6,135 nt of DNA from Rhodospirillaceae bacterium (GCA_018700655.1 JABIUG010000304.1:1-6135), one strand, 5' to 3'; shown: positions 1 to 6,135, numbered from the stretch's first letter. The notes: generated by a model from the letters alone, not told the origin. Made by a program: numbers and translations.

Positions 1-752
1 CGATCAAGCTGGCCACCGCCGGGACGGTTTCGGTCCTGACCGATGTCCTGGAGGCCCATCAGGAGGTGATCGACTACCCCCATGTCCTTGCAGGCTACGG
101 CTATGCCATCACCGGAACCAATTCCTGTGCCTCGGCGCATCGCTGGCTGCGTGATCAGTTTTTCATGGACGAAGCAGCGCCCCAGGCCGGACAGGCTGCC
201 TTCAACGAGATGGAACGTCTCGCCGCAAACATCCCTGCAGGATCGGACGGCATGCTGTTCCATCCCTACCTGCAGGGCGAACGTTCGCCCTATTGGGATG
301 CCCGCCTGCGCGCTGATTTCATCGGAGTCACGATCCGCCACTCCAGGGCGCATTTCGTCAGGGCACTTTATGAAGGCGTCGCCTTCTCCTTGCTCGACTG
401 CATGCAATCACTCAAGGCCCAGGGTCTGGAATCAGCATCGGCGCGCCTGGTCGGTGGCGGCGCCAAAAGCGCAACCTGGCGTCAGATCGTCAGCAACGTC
501 TCCGGGCTGGCGATCGACGTGCCGGAAAACGGCGATGCCTCGTTCGGTGCGGCCCTGATCGCGGGTGTCGGGGTCGGCACCTTTGCCGACGAACGTGATG
601 CGGTGAAACGTTGCGTCCGGTTGATCAAACATCATGAACCCGATGCGGCAAACCACGCGCTCTATGGCGAGCTGTTCGCGATCTACAAGGATTCGCAGGC
701 CGCTTTGGCCGGAATCAACCACGCCATCACGGACCTGATGGCCGCGCGCTAG
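1..752 (+). CDS. FGGY-family carbohydrate kinase, xylulokinase-like (C-terminal part, 5' end outside window)
   Basis: The first complete codon is at position 3, and 249 residues run to a TAG stop. The visible protein matches the C-terminal half of FGGY sugar kinases, which phosphorylate sugars or polyols such as xylulose, ribulose, glycerol or erythritol with ATP in the cytosol. Visible marks (residues counted from position 3) are the IKLATAG strand at 1-7, HPYLQGERSPYWD at about 87-99, the FGGY C-terminal signature region FIGVTIRHSRAHFVRALYEGVAFSL at about 106-130 (shown as a region; key residues G, R-H and EG-A), the ATP-site glycines GGGAK at about 151-155, and the DASFGAALIAGVGVG helix near 179-193. 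The N-terminal half and the catalytic Asp are off-window, so activity cannot be confirmed. HPYL-GER-PYWD resembles xylulokinases more than glycerol kinases, but FGGY specificity is hard to read and other ketoses or tetritols are possible. The GTG at 66 is internal, since the frame is open and homologous upstream. It converges on the dehydrogenase gene, sharing a CTAG at the stops. Confidence 0.9.
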   Translation, partial: IKLATAGTVSVLTDVLEAHQEVIDYPHVLAGYGYAITGTNSCASAHRWLRDQFFMDEAAPQAGQAAFNEMERLAANIPAGSDGMLFHPYLQGERSPYWDARLRADFIGVTIRHSRAHFVRALYEGVAFSLLDCMQSLKAQGLESASARLVGGGAKSATWRQIVSNVSGLAIDVPENGDASFGAALIAGVGVGTFADERDAVKRCVRLIKHHEPDAANHALYGELFAIYKDSQAALAGINHAITDLMAAR

Positions 753-1840
753 GCGCTCAGGGCCTCCAGCTTTCGGATGTTTTCTGCGATGTCGGCTGCG
801 CCGAGCTTGCGTTCCATATTTGCGACATAGGGCGCCTGATCGAACGTGATCTGCGCAATTGCGTCGATCACCGCATTCTCGGGCTCGCTCAGACCCAGAT
901 CGGTCAGACGCACCGGCAATCCGATCTCGCGGTAGAAACCCAGCATGTCGTCGACAAAGGCGGCATCCCTGCCCTCTGCCAGAAGCTGCACCAGCAAGCC
1001 CCAGGCGACCAGCTCGCCATGCAGGGCAGCTTGCGTTTCGGGTTGTGCGGTCAAACCACGGTTCAGGCTGTGGGCAAGCGCGAGCCCCCCGCTCTCGAAT
1101 CCAAGGCCGCTCAACAGAACCGTAGCTTCGACGATGTTCTCGACACTCTCATCAACCTCACCCTTGCGCACCGCCGTTATCGATGCGGGCCCAAACTCCC
1201 GGATGGTCGTGTAGCAGGACTCGCACAACAGCAAGGCGGTTTTGGTCGGCAGGCCGCCAAAGAAGTTTCGCGCACCGGTCAGGGCGCATTGTCCGGCCTC
1301 GAACTTCTTGGCCACGGCATCGCCGATCCCCGCGATCAGAAAACGCGGCGGCGCCGATGCGATGACTTTGGTATCAGCAACGACAACGTCAGGATTACGC
1401 GGCAGCTTCAGCACCTCGGAGGTCCGGTGCTGATCGTCATAAACAACGATCAACCTGCTGGTCGGGGCATCGTTGGACGCCACGGTCGGAACCACGACCA
1501 TCGGCAGGCCAAGAAACAGGCTGATGCCCTTGGCCGTGTCGATCGTCTTGCCGCCCCCAACGCCGACCACGACACCACTGCCGGACCCACGCGCCAGTTC
1601 CGTCTGGCGTTCGATCTCGGCGCGCGTGCATTCACCGGGAAAGAGGCCAAAGTGAGCGGCAAGCCCCGCCGCCTCGAAGCCGGCCGCCAGATCAGCCTTG
1701 AGCAATTCCGCAACGATCGCGTCGGTGAGCACATAGGCCGATGACGCCAGTTCACCGATAACCTCAGGCAGGCAGGACAACGCGCCTGGCCCCTGGATGT
1801 AGCGGCCCGGCGCGCCCAGAACCTTGAGTGTCTCCATCAT
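749..1840 (-). CDS. gldA: Iron-containing polyol dehydrogenase, glycerol dehydrogenase (GldA) family
   Basis: A 363-residue protein from the ATG at 1840, close to the usual 365-370 of GldA. Known GldA enzymes are cytosolic, NAD- and metal-dependent, and oxidise glycerol or similar vicinal diols to dihydroxyacetone-type ketones. Visible motifs, numbered from this start, are an N-terminal GAPGRYIQG, the dinucleotide-binding GVGGGK at about 93-98, TVASNDAP at about 119-126 (TIASTDAP in E. coli GldA), and metal ligands Asp174 (GIGDAVAKKFEA), His257 (LAHSLN) and His274 (LHGE). The ligands fall almost exactly where the Asp/His/His triad sits in Bacillus GlyDH. The frame is open seven codons further up to a GTG at 1861, but AAAGGGG lies 7-8 nt before the ATG at 1840, so that start is preferred; a second ATG follows at once. 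The substrate could be glycerol, another polyol, or a hydroxyketone in reverse. The neighbouring FGGY kinase suggests a sugar or polyol pathway. A G1P dehydrogenase (AraM/EgsA) is less likely given the GldA-like motifs. Confidence 0.9.
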   Translation of the reverse strand: MMETLKVLGAPGRYIQGPGALSCLPEVIGELASSAYVLTDAIVAELLKADLAAGFEAAGLAAHFGLFPGECTRAEIERQTELARGSGSGVVVGVGGGKTIDTAKGISLFLGLPMVVVPTVASNDAPTSRLIVVYDDQHRTSEVLKLPRNPDVVVADTKVIASAPPRFLIAGIGDAVAKKFEAGQCALTGARNFFGGLPTKTALLLCESCYTTIREFGPASITAVRKGEVDESVENIVEATVLLSGLGFESGGLALAHSLNRGLTAQPETQAALHGELVAWGLLVQLLAEGRDAAFVDDMLGFYREIGLPVRLTDLGLSEPENAVIDAIAQITFDQAPYVANMERKLGAADIAENIRKLEALSA

Positions 1841-1873
1841 GTCGCAGCCCCTTTGTTGCACCAGACTTGAGCA

Positions 1874-1902
1874 TTGACAGTAAGTCTAGTAAAACGTTTT
1901 AG
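1874..1902 (+). promoter_or_regulatory. Possible promoter for the MttB-family gene
   Basis: A perfect -35 consensus TTGACA occurs at 1874-1879. At the ideal 17-bp spacing the -10 position is TTTTAG (1897-1902), only 3 of 6, so this promoter would be weak or need an activator. The poor -10 overlaps the palindrome at 1890-1901. The transcript would start near 1909, leaving a leader of about 18 nt that just holds the ribosome binding site AGGA at 1916-1919. Confidence 0.3.
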
Positions 1903-1911
1903 CGATAACAA
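1883..1911 (-). promoter_or_regulatory. Predicted sigma70-type promoter for the dehydrogenase gene
   Basis: Read on the minus strand, TTGTTA (1911-1906, 4 of 6 to TTGACA) and TAGACT (1888-1883, 4 of 6 to TATAAT) are separated by exactly 17 bp. Transcription would begin near 1876, giving a leader of about 35 nt before the ATG at 1840. The 12-bp palindrome at 1890-1901 sits inside the spacer, a classic position for repression. Matches are moderate, so this is a prediction from spacing and context. Confidence 0.45.
1890..1901. promoter_or_regulatory. LacI-family-like operator palindrome
   Basis: TAAAACGTTTTA is a perfect 12-bp palindrome with a central CG, the hallmark of LacI/PurR/CcpA-type operators, many of which contain AAACG-TTT or AACGTT cores. 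It lies in the only divergent intergenic region of the window, between the dehydrogenase and the MttB-family gene, inside the spacer of the predicted minus-strand promoter and over the -10 of the plus-strand one. Known alphaproteobacterial LacI regulators often control sugar and polyol loci, which fits the kinase and dehydrogenase here. No regulator gene is within the window, so the binding protein is unknown. Confidence 0.55.
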
Positions 1912-1926
1912 GAGCAGGACCGAAAC

Positions 1927-3462
1927 ATGGCGACACGGAAGCAAGGAAGCCGGCGTGGCGGACGACGCAGGCATCAGGAGGAGACCGAAGAATCCTGGGT
2001 TCCCGCACCTGCTTTCCTGAGCCGCTCGATCCCGCCGTTCGACATCCTTTCGGAAGAAGGCGCCCAGCGGATCGAAGATGAGGCCGAGAACCTGCTCGAA
2101 CTGGGCATCGAGTTCCGCGACCACCCGGAAACCCTCGAGGTTTTCAGGAAGGCCGGCGCGAAGGTTGAAGGTGTCCTGGTGAAGTTCGAACGCGGCATGT
2201 GCCGCGAGATCATCCAGAAATCAGCGCCCCGCACCTTCCGCCAGGTCGCACGCAACCCTGAGCGCGATGTCGAGATCGGCGGCGATGCCATGGTGTTCTC
2301 ACCGCTTTATGGAGCACCCTTCGTGCGCGACCTCAGTGGCGAGCGGCGCTACGCCACGATCGAAGACTTCAACACCTTCATCAAACTGGCCCATCAGGCA
2401 CCGGTGATGCACCACACCGGCGGCACGATCTGCGAGCCGACCGACATACCCGTCAGCAAACGCCATCTCGACATGGTCTATGGCCACATCCGCCATTCCG
2501 ACAAACCCTTCATGGGCGCGGTGACTTCGGGCTGGCAGGCCCAGGACACGATGGAGATGACCCGCATGGTGTTCGGGCCTGAGCGGTTGGATGCCGAATG
2601 TTGCGTTCTGGGCATGATCAACCCGACTTCGCCCCTGCTCTACGACAAGGAAGCGCTGGAATCGCTCCATGTCTATGCCGCTCACAATCAGGGCAGCGTC
2701 GTCACGCCGTTTGTCATTGCCGGTGCCTCGGGCCCGGTCACGCCGGCTTCCATGTTGGCGCAGCTTTTTGCCGAAGGCCTCGCCGGCATGGCCCTGGCCC
2801 AACTCATCCGGCCCGGTGCTCCGGTGATCTTCGGGATCAATTCCATGGGGCTCAACATGAAGACGGGCGCTCCGGTCCGCTTCGATGAGTCCTGGAAATG
2901 CGTTCTGGGCTGCGGCCAGCTTGCGCGACGTCTGGGGGTTCCGTTCCGCTGTGGCGGATCGTCGACCAATTCCAAGATTCCCGACGCCCAGGCAGGTTAC
3001 GAATCCGCGCTTTACCTCAACTACACCGTGATGTCGGGCGTGAACTTCCTGATCCATGCCGCCGGATCACTCGAACTCGGCCTCTGCCTCTCTCATGAGA
3101 AATTTGTGCTCGATTGCGAGATGCTGGGCGCGGTCGCCCGCATGCTCGATGGCATCGACACCTCCGATTCCGCCTTTGCCCTGGCCGACTACGTCACAGC
3201 CGGCCCGGGCGGCAACTTCCTTGCCGCAGACCACACGCTGGCGCGTTACAAGACCGCCTTTTTCCAGTCCGACCTGTTCGACAGCCTGTCGTTCGAACAA
3301 TGGCGCGATGCCGGTGCAATTGACGCCACCCAGCGTGCCAACACCGACGCCACACACCGTATCGAGAAGTTCGAAGCCGCGTCGATCGATCCGGCTCTCG
3401 ACGAGGCTCTCAACGATTTCATGAAGCAACGCAAGGCCGTGCTACCCGACAGCTACGCCTGA
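1927..3462 (+). CDS. Trimethylamine methyltransferase (MttB) superfamily protein, non-pyrrolysine type
   Basis: An intact 511-residue cytosolic protein of the MttB superfamily. Characterised members transfer a methyl group from trimethylamine (pyrrolysine enzymes) or from glycine betaine, proline betaine, carnitine or related quaternary amines (non-pyrrolysine enzymes) to a cognate corrinoid protein. Visible marks are a basic Arg/Gly-rich N-terminus (2-16), the opening block PFDILSEEGAQRIEDEAENLLELGIEFR (37-64; key E-E-IGIEF pattern), YGAPFVRDL (128-136), HHTGGTICEP (162-171), SKRHLDMVY (177-185), the SDKPFMG turn (191-197), RPGAPVIFG (295-303), and GVPFRCGG...NSKIPDAQAGYES (337-360). The frame contains no internal TAG, so pyrrolysine is not used. 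The ATG at 1927 is preceded by AGGA at 1916-1919 with 7 nt spacing, and no earlier in-frame start is compelling. No corrinoid-binding or MtgA/MtqA-like partner gene is in view, so it may act with a corrinoid protein encoded elsewhere or have another reaction. The substrate is unknown; family assignment is secure. Confidence 0.93.
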   Translation: MATRKQGSRRGGRRRHQEETEESWVPAPAFLSRSIPPFDILSEEGAQRIEDEAENLLELGIEFRDHPETLEVFRKAGAKVEGVLVKFERGMCREIIQKSAPRTFRQVARNPERDVEIGGDAMVFSPLYGAPFVRDLSGERRYATIEDFNTFIKLAHQAPVMHHTGGTICEPTDIPVSKRHLDMVYGHIRHSDKPFMGAVTSGWQAQDTMEMTRMVFGPERLDAECCVLGMINPTSPLLYDKEALESLHVYAAHNQGSVVTPFVIAGASGPVTPASMLAQLFAEGLAGMALAQLIRPGAPVIFGINSMGLNMKTGAPVRFDESWKCVLGCGQLARRLGVPFRCGGSSTNSKIPDAQAGYESALYLNYTVMSGVNFLIHAAGSLELGLCLSHEKFVLDCEMLGAVARMLDGIDTSDSAFALADYVTAGPGGNFLAADHTLARYKTAFFQSDLFDSLSFEQWRDAGAIDATQRANTDATHRIEKFEAASIDPALDEALNDFMKQRKAVLPDSYA

Positions 3463-3493
3463 CACGTCCCGCATCCGGGCAGCATCGCAGAGA

Positions 3494-3706
3494 TCAGTTC
3501 GGCGTTTCCGACTGCATCTTCCATAGCGCATAGATCGTCAATCCAACGAAAACAGCCAGAGCGGGGAAAAGAACGAAATCCAGAATGCCGACGAGGGCAG
3601 ACAGCCCTACTCCCGCCAACAGAAACACAAGCACCGGTGTAAAACAGCAGACGGCAGCAACGAACGTGCCGGCAAGCCCGATTCCCAGGAGTGGTTTCGC
3701 CTTCAT
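3494..3706 (-). CDS. merF: MerF-like mercuric ion transport membrane protein (short form)
   Basis: A 70-residue inner-membrane protein matching MerF, which passes Hg(II) across the cytoplasmic membrane for reduction. The characteristic block VCCFTPVLVFLLAGVGLSAL lies at about 19-38 and includes the vicinal Cys20-Cys21 that binds Hg(II) in the first transmembrane helix. A second helix, FVLFPALAVFVGLTIYAL, covers about 44-61. Classical MerF is about 81 residues with a second Cys-Cys near the C-terminus; here the chain ends KMQSETPN and lacks it. The same frame after the TGA encodes S-L-R-Cys-Cys-Pro. The frame is open upstream to 3901, but the first 65 residues of that form are not MerF-like and would overlap the upstream gene, so the ATG at 3706 is chosen although no clear Shine-Dalgarno precedes it. 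No merR, merA, merT or merP is visible, so it looks like an orphan, or the end of a locus broken by rearrangement. It converges on the MttB-family gene with 31 bp between stops. Confidence 0.85.
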   Translation of the reverse strand: MKAKPLLGIGLAGTFVAAVCCFTPVLVFLLAGVGLSALVGILDFVLFPALAVFVGLTIYALWKMQSETPN

Positions 3707-3873
3707 GCGCGAAGCATACTGGTTGTAGCGGCTATAGCCACGAGACAGTTGCCTGAATGCGTGAACGGGAAACTGGCAATCGGTGCGTTGTCTCGCAGGA
3801 CCGGCACACATCGAGAGATCACGACTAAACCAAACGCATTGGCCTGCGGATATTTCCACGGGTGTCGGCCACC
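3707..3873. other. Intergenic gap upstream of the MerF-like gene
   Basis: This stretch separates the stop of the ATPase/TPR gene from the MerF-like start, both on the minus strand. It carries the short palindrome GGCTATAGCC at 3730-3739; read on the minus strand its TATAGC could serve as a -10 (4 of 6) about 25 nt before the ATG, but the -35 at proper spacing is poor. I see no MerR-type dyad with a 19-20 bp spacer, and no stem followed by a T-run that would terminate the upstream gene. Confidence 0.4.
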
Positions 3874-6135
3874 TCAGGTTGGGGCGGCGCGGCCAAGCCA
3901 ATGATGCATCGCCAGCGCTTTTCCCTGTCCCCTGGCCTCTTCACGAAAGGCACGTGTCGTGGCGGTGTCGCCATGTTCCATGTCTTCGAGAAGAGCGCGG
4001 CCGCGCGCGGCATGGAACACATTCCAGGGAACCCGTTCACCGCTGGGGTAGCTTTCAGCGGCCTCGATGAAGTCGACCAGCATGGCCTTGTCCGGGAGGT
4101 CAAAGGCAACATCGATTCCGTCGGCATAGACACGAAACTGGTTGTGGCCGACGCACCCGGCCGCACATTGAGATAAAGCCAGTTCGATCAGGCCTCTCTT
4201 CCGTTCGGGATCATCAACGATGACAGCCAGGGCGCTGGCGATCGACGGGCCGTGGAGACCATGACCCGTGGCTCGGGCAAACTCCAGCCCTCGTTCCAGC
4301 CAGGCTATCGCCTCGCTGCTCCGGCCGAGAGCGTGCATCGCCCCACCGCCAAACGTGAACGCGATCTGGCGAAAGCGTGCCACACCCAACTGTTCGATGA
4401 TGATCTCGTAGCGATCGATTTCCTCAAGGCACGCTTCATAGCGGGCCAGGACAAACAATGCCTTGATGACAGCGGCCCGCGCATTTATCTCCGCTCGCGC
4501 GTGCCCGATCCTTGCGGCATGCTCGATCGCGGACCCGGCAACCTCAAGCGCCTCTTCCTGGGTGGATGTGTAGAGCAGGGTGTGCGCAAGCTGAGCATGG
4601 TTGGCAACCTCGATCCGGCCGAGATCCTGTTCGGAAGCCAGACGGACGCACTCTTCGAGCCTTGCCCGCGCGCTAACCATGCGACCACGCACATACTCGG
4701 CATCACCCAGTCCACCGAGAGAGGCCGTTTCCAGATCCTGCCGGCCTGCCTGTCTCGCCAGTCTCAGGCCCTCTTCATGTTCTTGATGGCAGGCTTCGAA
4801 ATCGCCTCTCGGGAAGAGCAGATTGCCGCGCAGGAAGTGAATCCGGGACTGCTCAGCCAACAATCCGGCCTCGACCGCGAACTCGCTGGCTTGCTCTAGC
4901 ACCTCAAGCGCGCTGTCGGTCTCTTCAACGATGCGCCTGACCCCGGCGATGCCGATCAGCGCGTGACTTCGATCTTCTGGAGTGCCGGCATTGTGCAGGG
5001 CATGTGAGTACTGCACTTCGGCATCCTCCACACGGCCAATGTCGAGCCATGTGTCGCCTGCCAGCAGGCAAAGCGCGACCCTATCGGTCGGATCTTCAGC
5101 CAGTTGCAAGCCACGTTCGATCAACGCCAGCGCCGAATCGAAATGGTACCGGCCGATTTCATGCCGGGCCGCGGCCAGGAAAGCGCTGTGCGCTTCAGGT
5201 GATCCCACCAAAGCCAGGTGCTCGGCAGACAATCCAAGTTCACTTTCTTCAAACCACACTGCGGCACGCCGATGAAGGGCAATCCGCGTGGGTGTCAGGA
5301 GCGAGCCATAAACCACGTCACGGATCAGCGCATGGGCAAACAGATAGCTCTGCGACTCAAACCGCAGCATGTTCCGCTCGACCAGCGAATCGAAGTCAAA
5401 GCCGGTGTCGTCGATCAAGTGGCAGACGAGGTCCGGATCGACCCGTTGGCCTATCACGGACGCAGCCTGAATCGCTGTCTTGTCGGCAGGGGAAAGCTGA
5501 TCGATCGAGGCCTGGACCAGACTCCGGATGGAGCCGGGAACATCTGACGCCTCGCTTTCCCGAGAATGTCGAAGCAGTTGCTCCAGGAACAACGGATTTC
5601 CGTCGGCGCGTGAGACCAGCCGCTCGATCGTCGCGGGATCATCGGTCACCATTCGGCAAACCGCCTGCGCCTCATCGACCCGAAGCGGGTTCAGGTCGAT
5701 CGTCGTGAAGGACGTACCCACGACCGATGCCCGCCAGGAACGATCCAGCGGGTCGTTGTCGATCCGCGACGAGATGATCAGAACGATGGGACACTCCCTG
5801 ATGGCTTGCCCGACCTGCCCGAGAATCTCGAGCAGCGATGGTGTCGCCCAGTGGACATCTTCCACGAACAGGAGGCGCGGCGTTCGTTCGCTCATCCACT
5901 GCAAAATCTGCGCGACAGCCAAGCCACGGCCCTTCTGGCGATGCTGATTATCCAGCGCGTCGTAGTCCGCGCGCAGGTGATCAGGCTGGGAGGCATCGAG
6001 CAGATCGTAAAGATGCGCCTGCAGGTCGGCTGCGATGATTCCCCGGGTCAGAGCATCATCAACCGCGCGATGCACGGTGTCGCCTGCGGCTCGAAGATCG
6101 ACCCCCAGCATGTCCCGAATGATCGCGCGGACAGC
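3874..6135 (-). CDS. AAA/STAND-type ATPase with C-terminal TPR-like repeats (N-terminus outside window)
   Basis: The frame is open through the right edge (visible residues AVRAIIRDMLG...), so the ATG at 6111 is internal and 753 residues are seen. The Walker B strand LLFVEDVHWA (about 88-97), the following LIISSR (about 119-124) and ADGNPLFLEQLLR (about 177-189) are typical of the ATPase module in large multidomain regulators, namely predicted adenylate/guanylate cyclases and LuxR-type LAL regulators. FAHALIRDVVYGSLL...ALHRRAA (about 266-292) is the conserved block after the ATPase in those proteins. From about 340 onward, A/L/G-patterned helical pairs such as ALEVLEQASEFAVEAG, CHQEHEEGLRLARQAG and AIAWLERGLEFARATG look like seven or more TPR-like repeats. 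The C-terminus HHWLGRAAPT has no helix-turn-helix, which argues against a LAL regulator and suggests an N-terminal effector, perhaps a class III cyclase, off-window. The P-loop is also off-window. Role inferred: ligand- or partner-sensing signal transduction in the cytosol. It reads toward the MerF-like gene with a 167-bp gap. Confidence 0.85.
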   Translation of the reverse strand, partial: AVRAIIRDMLGVDLRAAGDTVHRAVDDALTRGIIAADLQAHLYDLLDASQPDHLRADYDALDNQHRQKGRGLAVAQILQWMSERTPRLLFVEDVHWATPSLLEILGQVGQAIRECPIVLIISSRIDNDPLDRSWRASVVGTSFTTIDLNPLRVDEAQAVCRMVTDDPATIERLVSRADGNPLFLEQLLRHSRESEASDVPGSIRSLVQASIDQLSPADKTAIQAASVIGQRVDPDLVCHLIDDTGFDFDSLVERNMLRFESQSYLFAHALIRDVVYGSLLTPTRIALHRRAAVWFEESELGLSAEHLALVGSPEAHSAFLAAARHEIGRYHFDSALALIERGLQLAEDPTDRVALCLLAGDTWLDIGRVEDAEVQYSHALHNAGTPEDRSHALIGIAGVRRIVEETDSALEVLEQASEFAVEAGLLAEQSRIHFLRGNLLFPRGDFEACHQEHEEGLRLARQAGRQDLETASLGGLGDAEYVRGRMVSARARLEECVRLASEQDLGRIEVANHAQLAHTLLYTSTQEEALEVAGSAIEHAARIGHARAEINARAAVIKALFVLARYEACLEEIDRYEIIIEQLGVARFRQIAFTFGGGAMHALGRSSEAIAWLERGLEFARATGHGLHGPSIASALAVIVDDPERKRGLIELALSQCAAGCVGHNQFRVYADGIDVAFDLPDKAMLVDFIEAAESYPSGERVPWNVFHAARGRALLEDMEHGDTATTRAFREEARGQGKALAMHHWLGRAAPT

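Noticed and set aside
1019..1744. Open frame of 241 codons opposite the dehydrogenase
   Set aside because: It lies entirely within a well-supported gene, shows no recognisable motif, and has the residue bias expected of a complementary-strand shadow.
1838..1861. GTG at 1861 as start of the dehydrogenase
   Set aside because: The frame is open, but no ribosome binding site precedes the GTG, whereas AAAGGGG stands 7-8 nt before the ATG at 1840, and the resulting length fits GldA.
2299..3057. Long antisense open frame opposite the MttB-family gene (252 codons)
   Set aside because: Its composition is that of a shadow of a high-GC3 gene: Arg/Gly/His-rich with no recognisable domain, and the opposite strand encodes a clear family member.
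3468..3479. CCCG-CATC-CGGG as a terminator or a SECIS element
   Set aside because: The stem is only 4 bp, with no T-run on either strand. It is too weak for an intrinsic terminator, and the loop and stem do not reach a convincing bacterial SECIS.
3707..3780. MerR-type operator upstream of the MerF-like gene
   Set aside because: Minus-strand TTGCCA (3779-3774) has no matching -10 at 19-20 bp and no GTAC-type dyad is present; GGCTATAGCC alone is too short to support a MerR site.
3707..3901. N-terminal extension of the MerF-like frame up to an ATG at 3901
   Set aside because: The extra 65 residues do not resemble MerF, contain no second membrane helix, and would overlap the end of the ATPase/TPR gene. 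The ATG at 3706 starts exactly where the MerF similarity begins.
5004..5708. Open frame of 234 codons opposite the ATPase/TPR gene
   Set aside because: Arg/Ser/Pro/His-rich sequence without domain character, contained within the coding region of the ATPase.

Overview
The window looks like chromosomal DNA of a GC-rich alphaproteobacterium, possibly of the marine Rhodobacterales/Rhodospirillales kind. This is inferred from three things: roughly 60% GC with strong third-position G/C bias, a non-pyrrolysine MttB-family methyltransferase of the type common in those groups, and a large AAA-ATPase/TPR regulator. No RNA gene, insertion sequence, CRISPR array or phage gene is visible.

Left part (1-1926): the C-terminal half of an FGGY-family sugar kinase (xylulokinase-like) enters from the left edge on the + strand. 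It meets, stop codon against stop codon, a GldA-type iron-dependent polyol dehydrogenase on the - strand. Both are typical enzymes of sugar or polyol catabolism. Between the dehydrogenase and the next gene lies a short divergent promoter region. It holds a perfect 12-bp palindrome resembling LacI-family operators, placed so that one repressor could control both directions.

Middle part (1927-3462): an intact 511-residue MttB-superfamily (trimethylamine methyltransferase-like) protein on the + strand. It has no in-frame amber codon, so it belongs with the non-pyrrolysine betaine/quaternary-amine demethylases. No corrinoid protein or methylcobalamin:tetrahydrofolate methyltransferase partner is in view. 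Kinase, dehydrogenase and methyltransferase may belong to one catabolic locus, but the substrate cannot be read from the sequence.

Right part (3463-6135): a small MerF-like mercury-transport membrane protein on the - strand, converging on the methyltransferase gene. It lacks the C-terminal Cys-Cys pair of classical MerF, but a Cys-Cys-Pro is encoded in the same frame just past its TGA stop. Upstream of it, also on the - strand, is the C-terminal 753 residues of a large signalling protein with an AAA/STAND-type ATPase domain followed by TPR-like helical repeats. Its N-terminus, with the P-loop and any effector domain, lies beyond the right edge. Gaps between genes are short (31, about 86 and 167 bases), so no stretch above 300 bases is without a gene.
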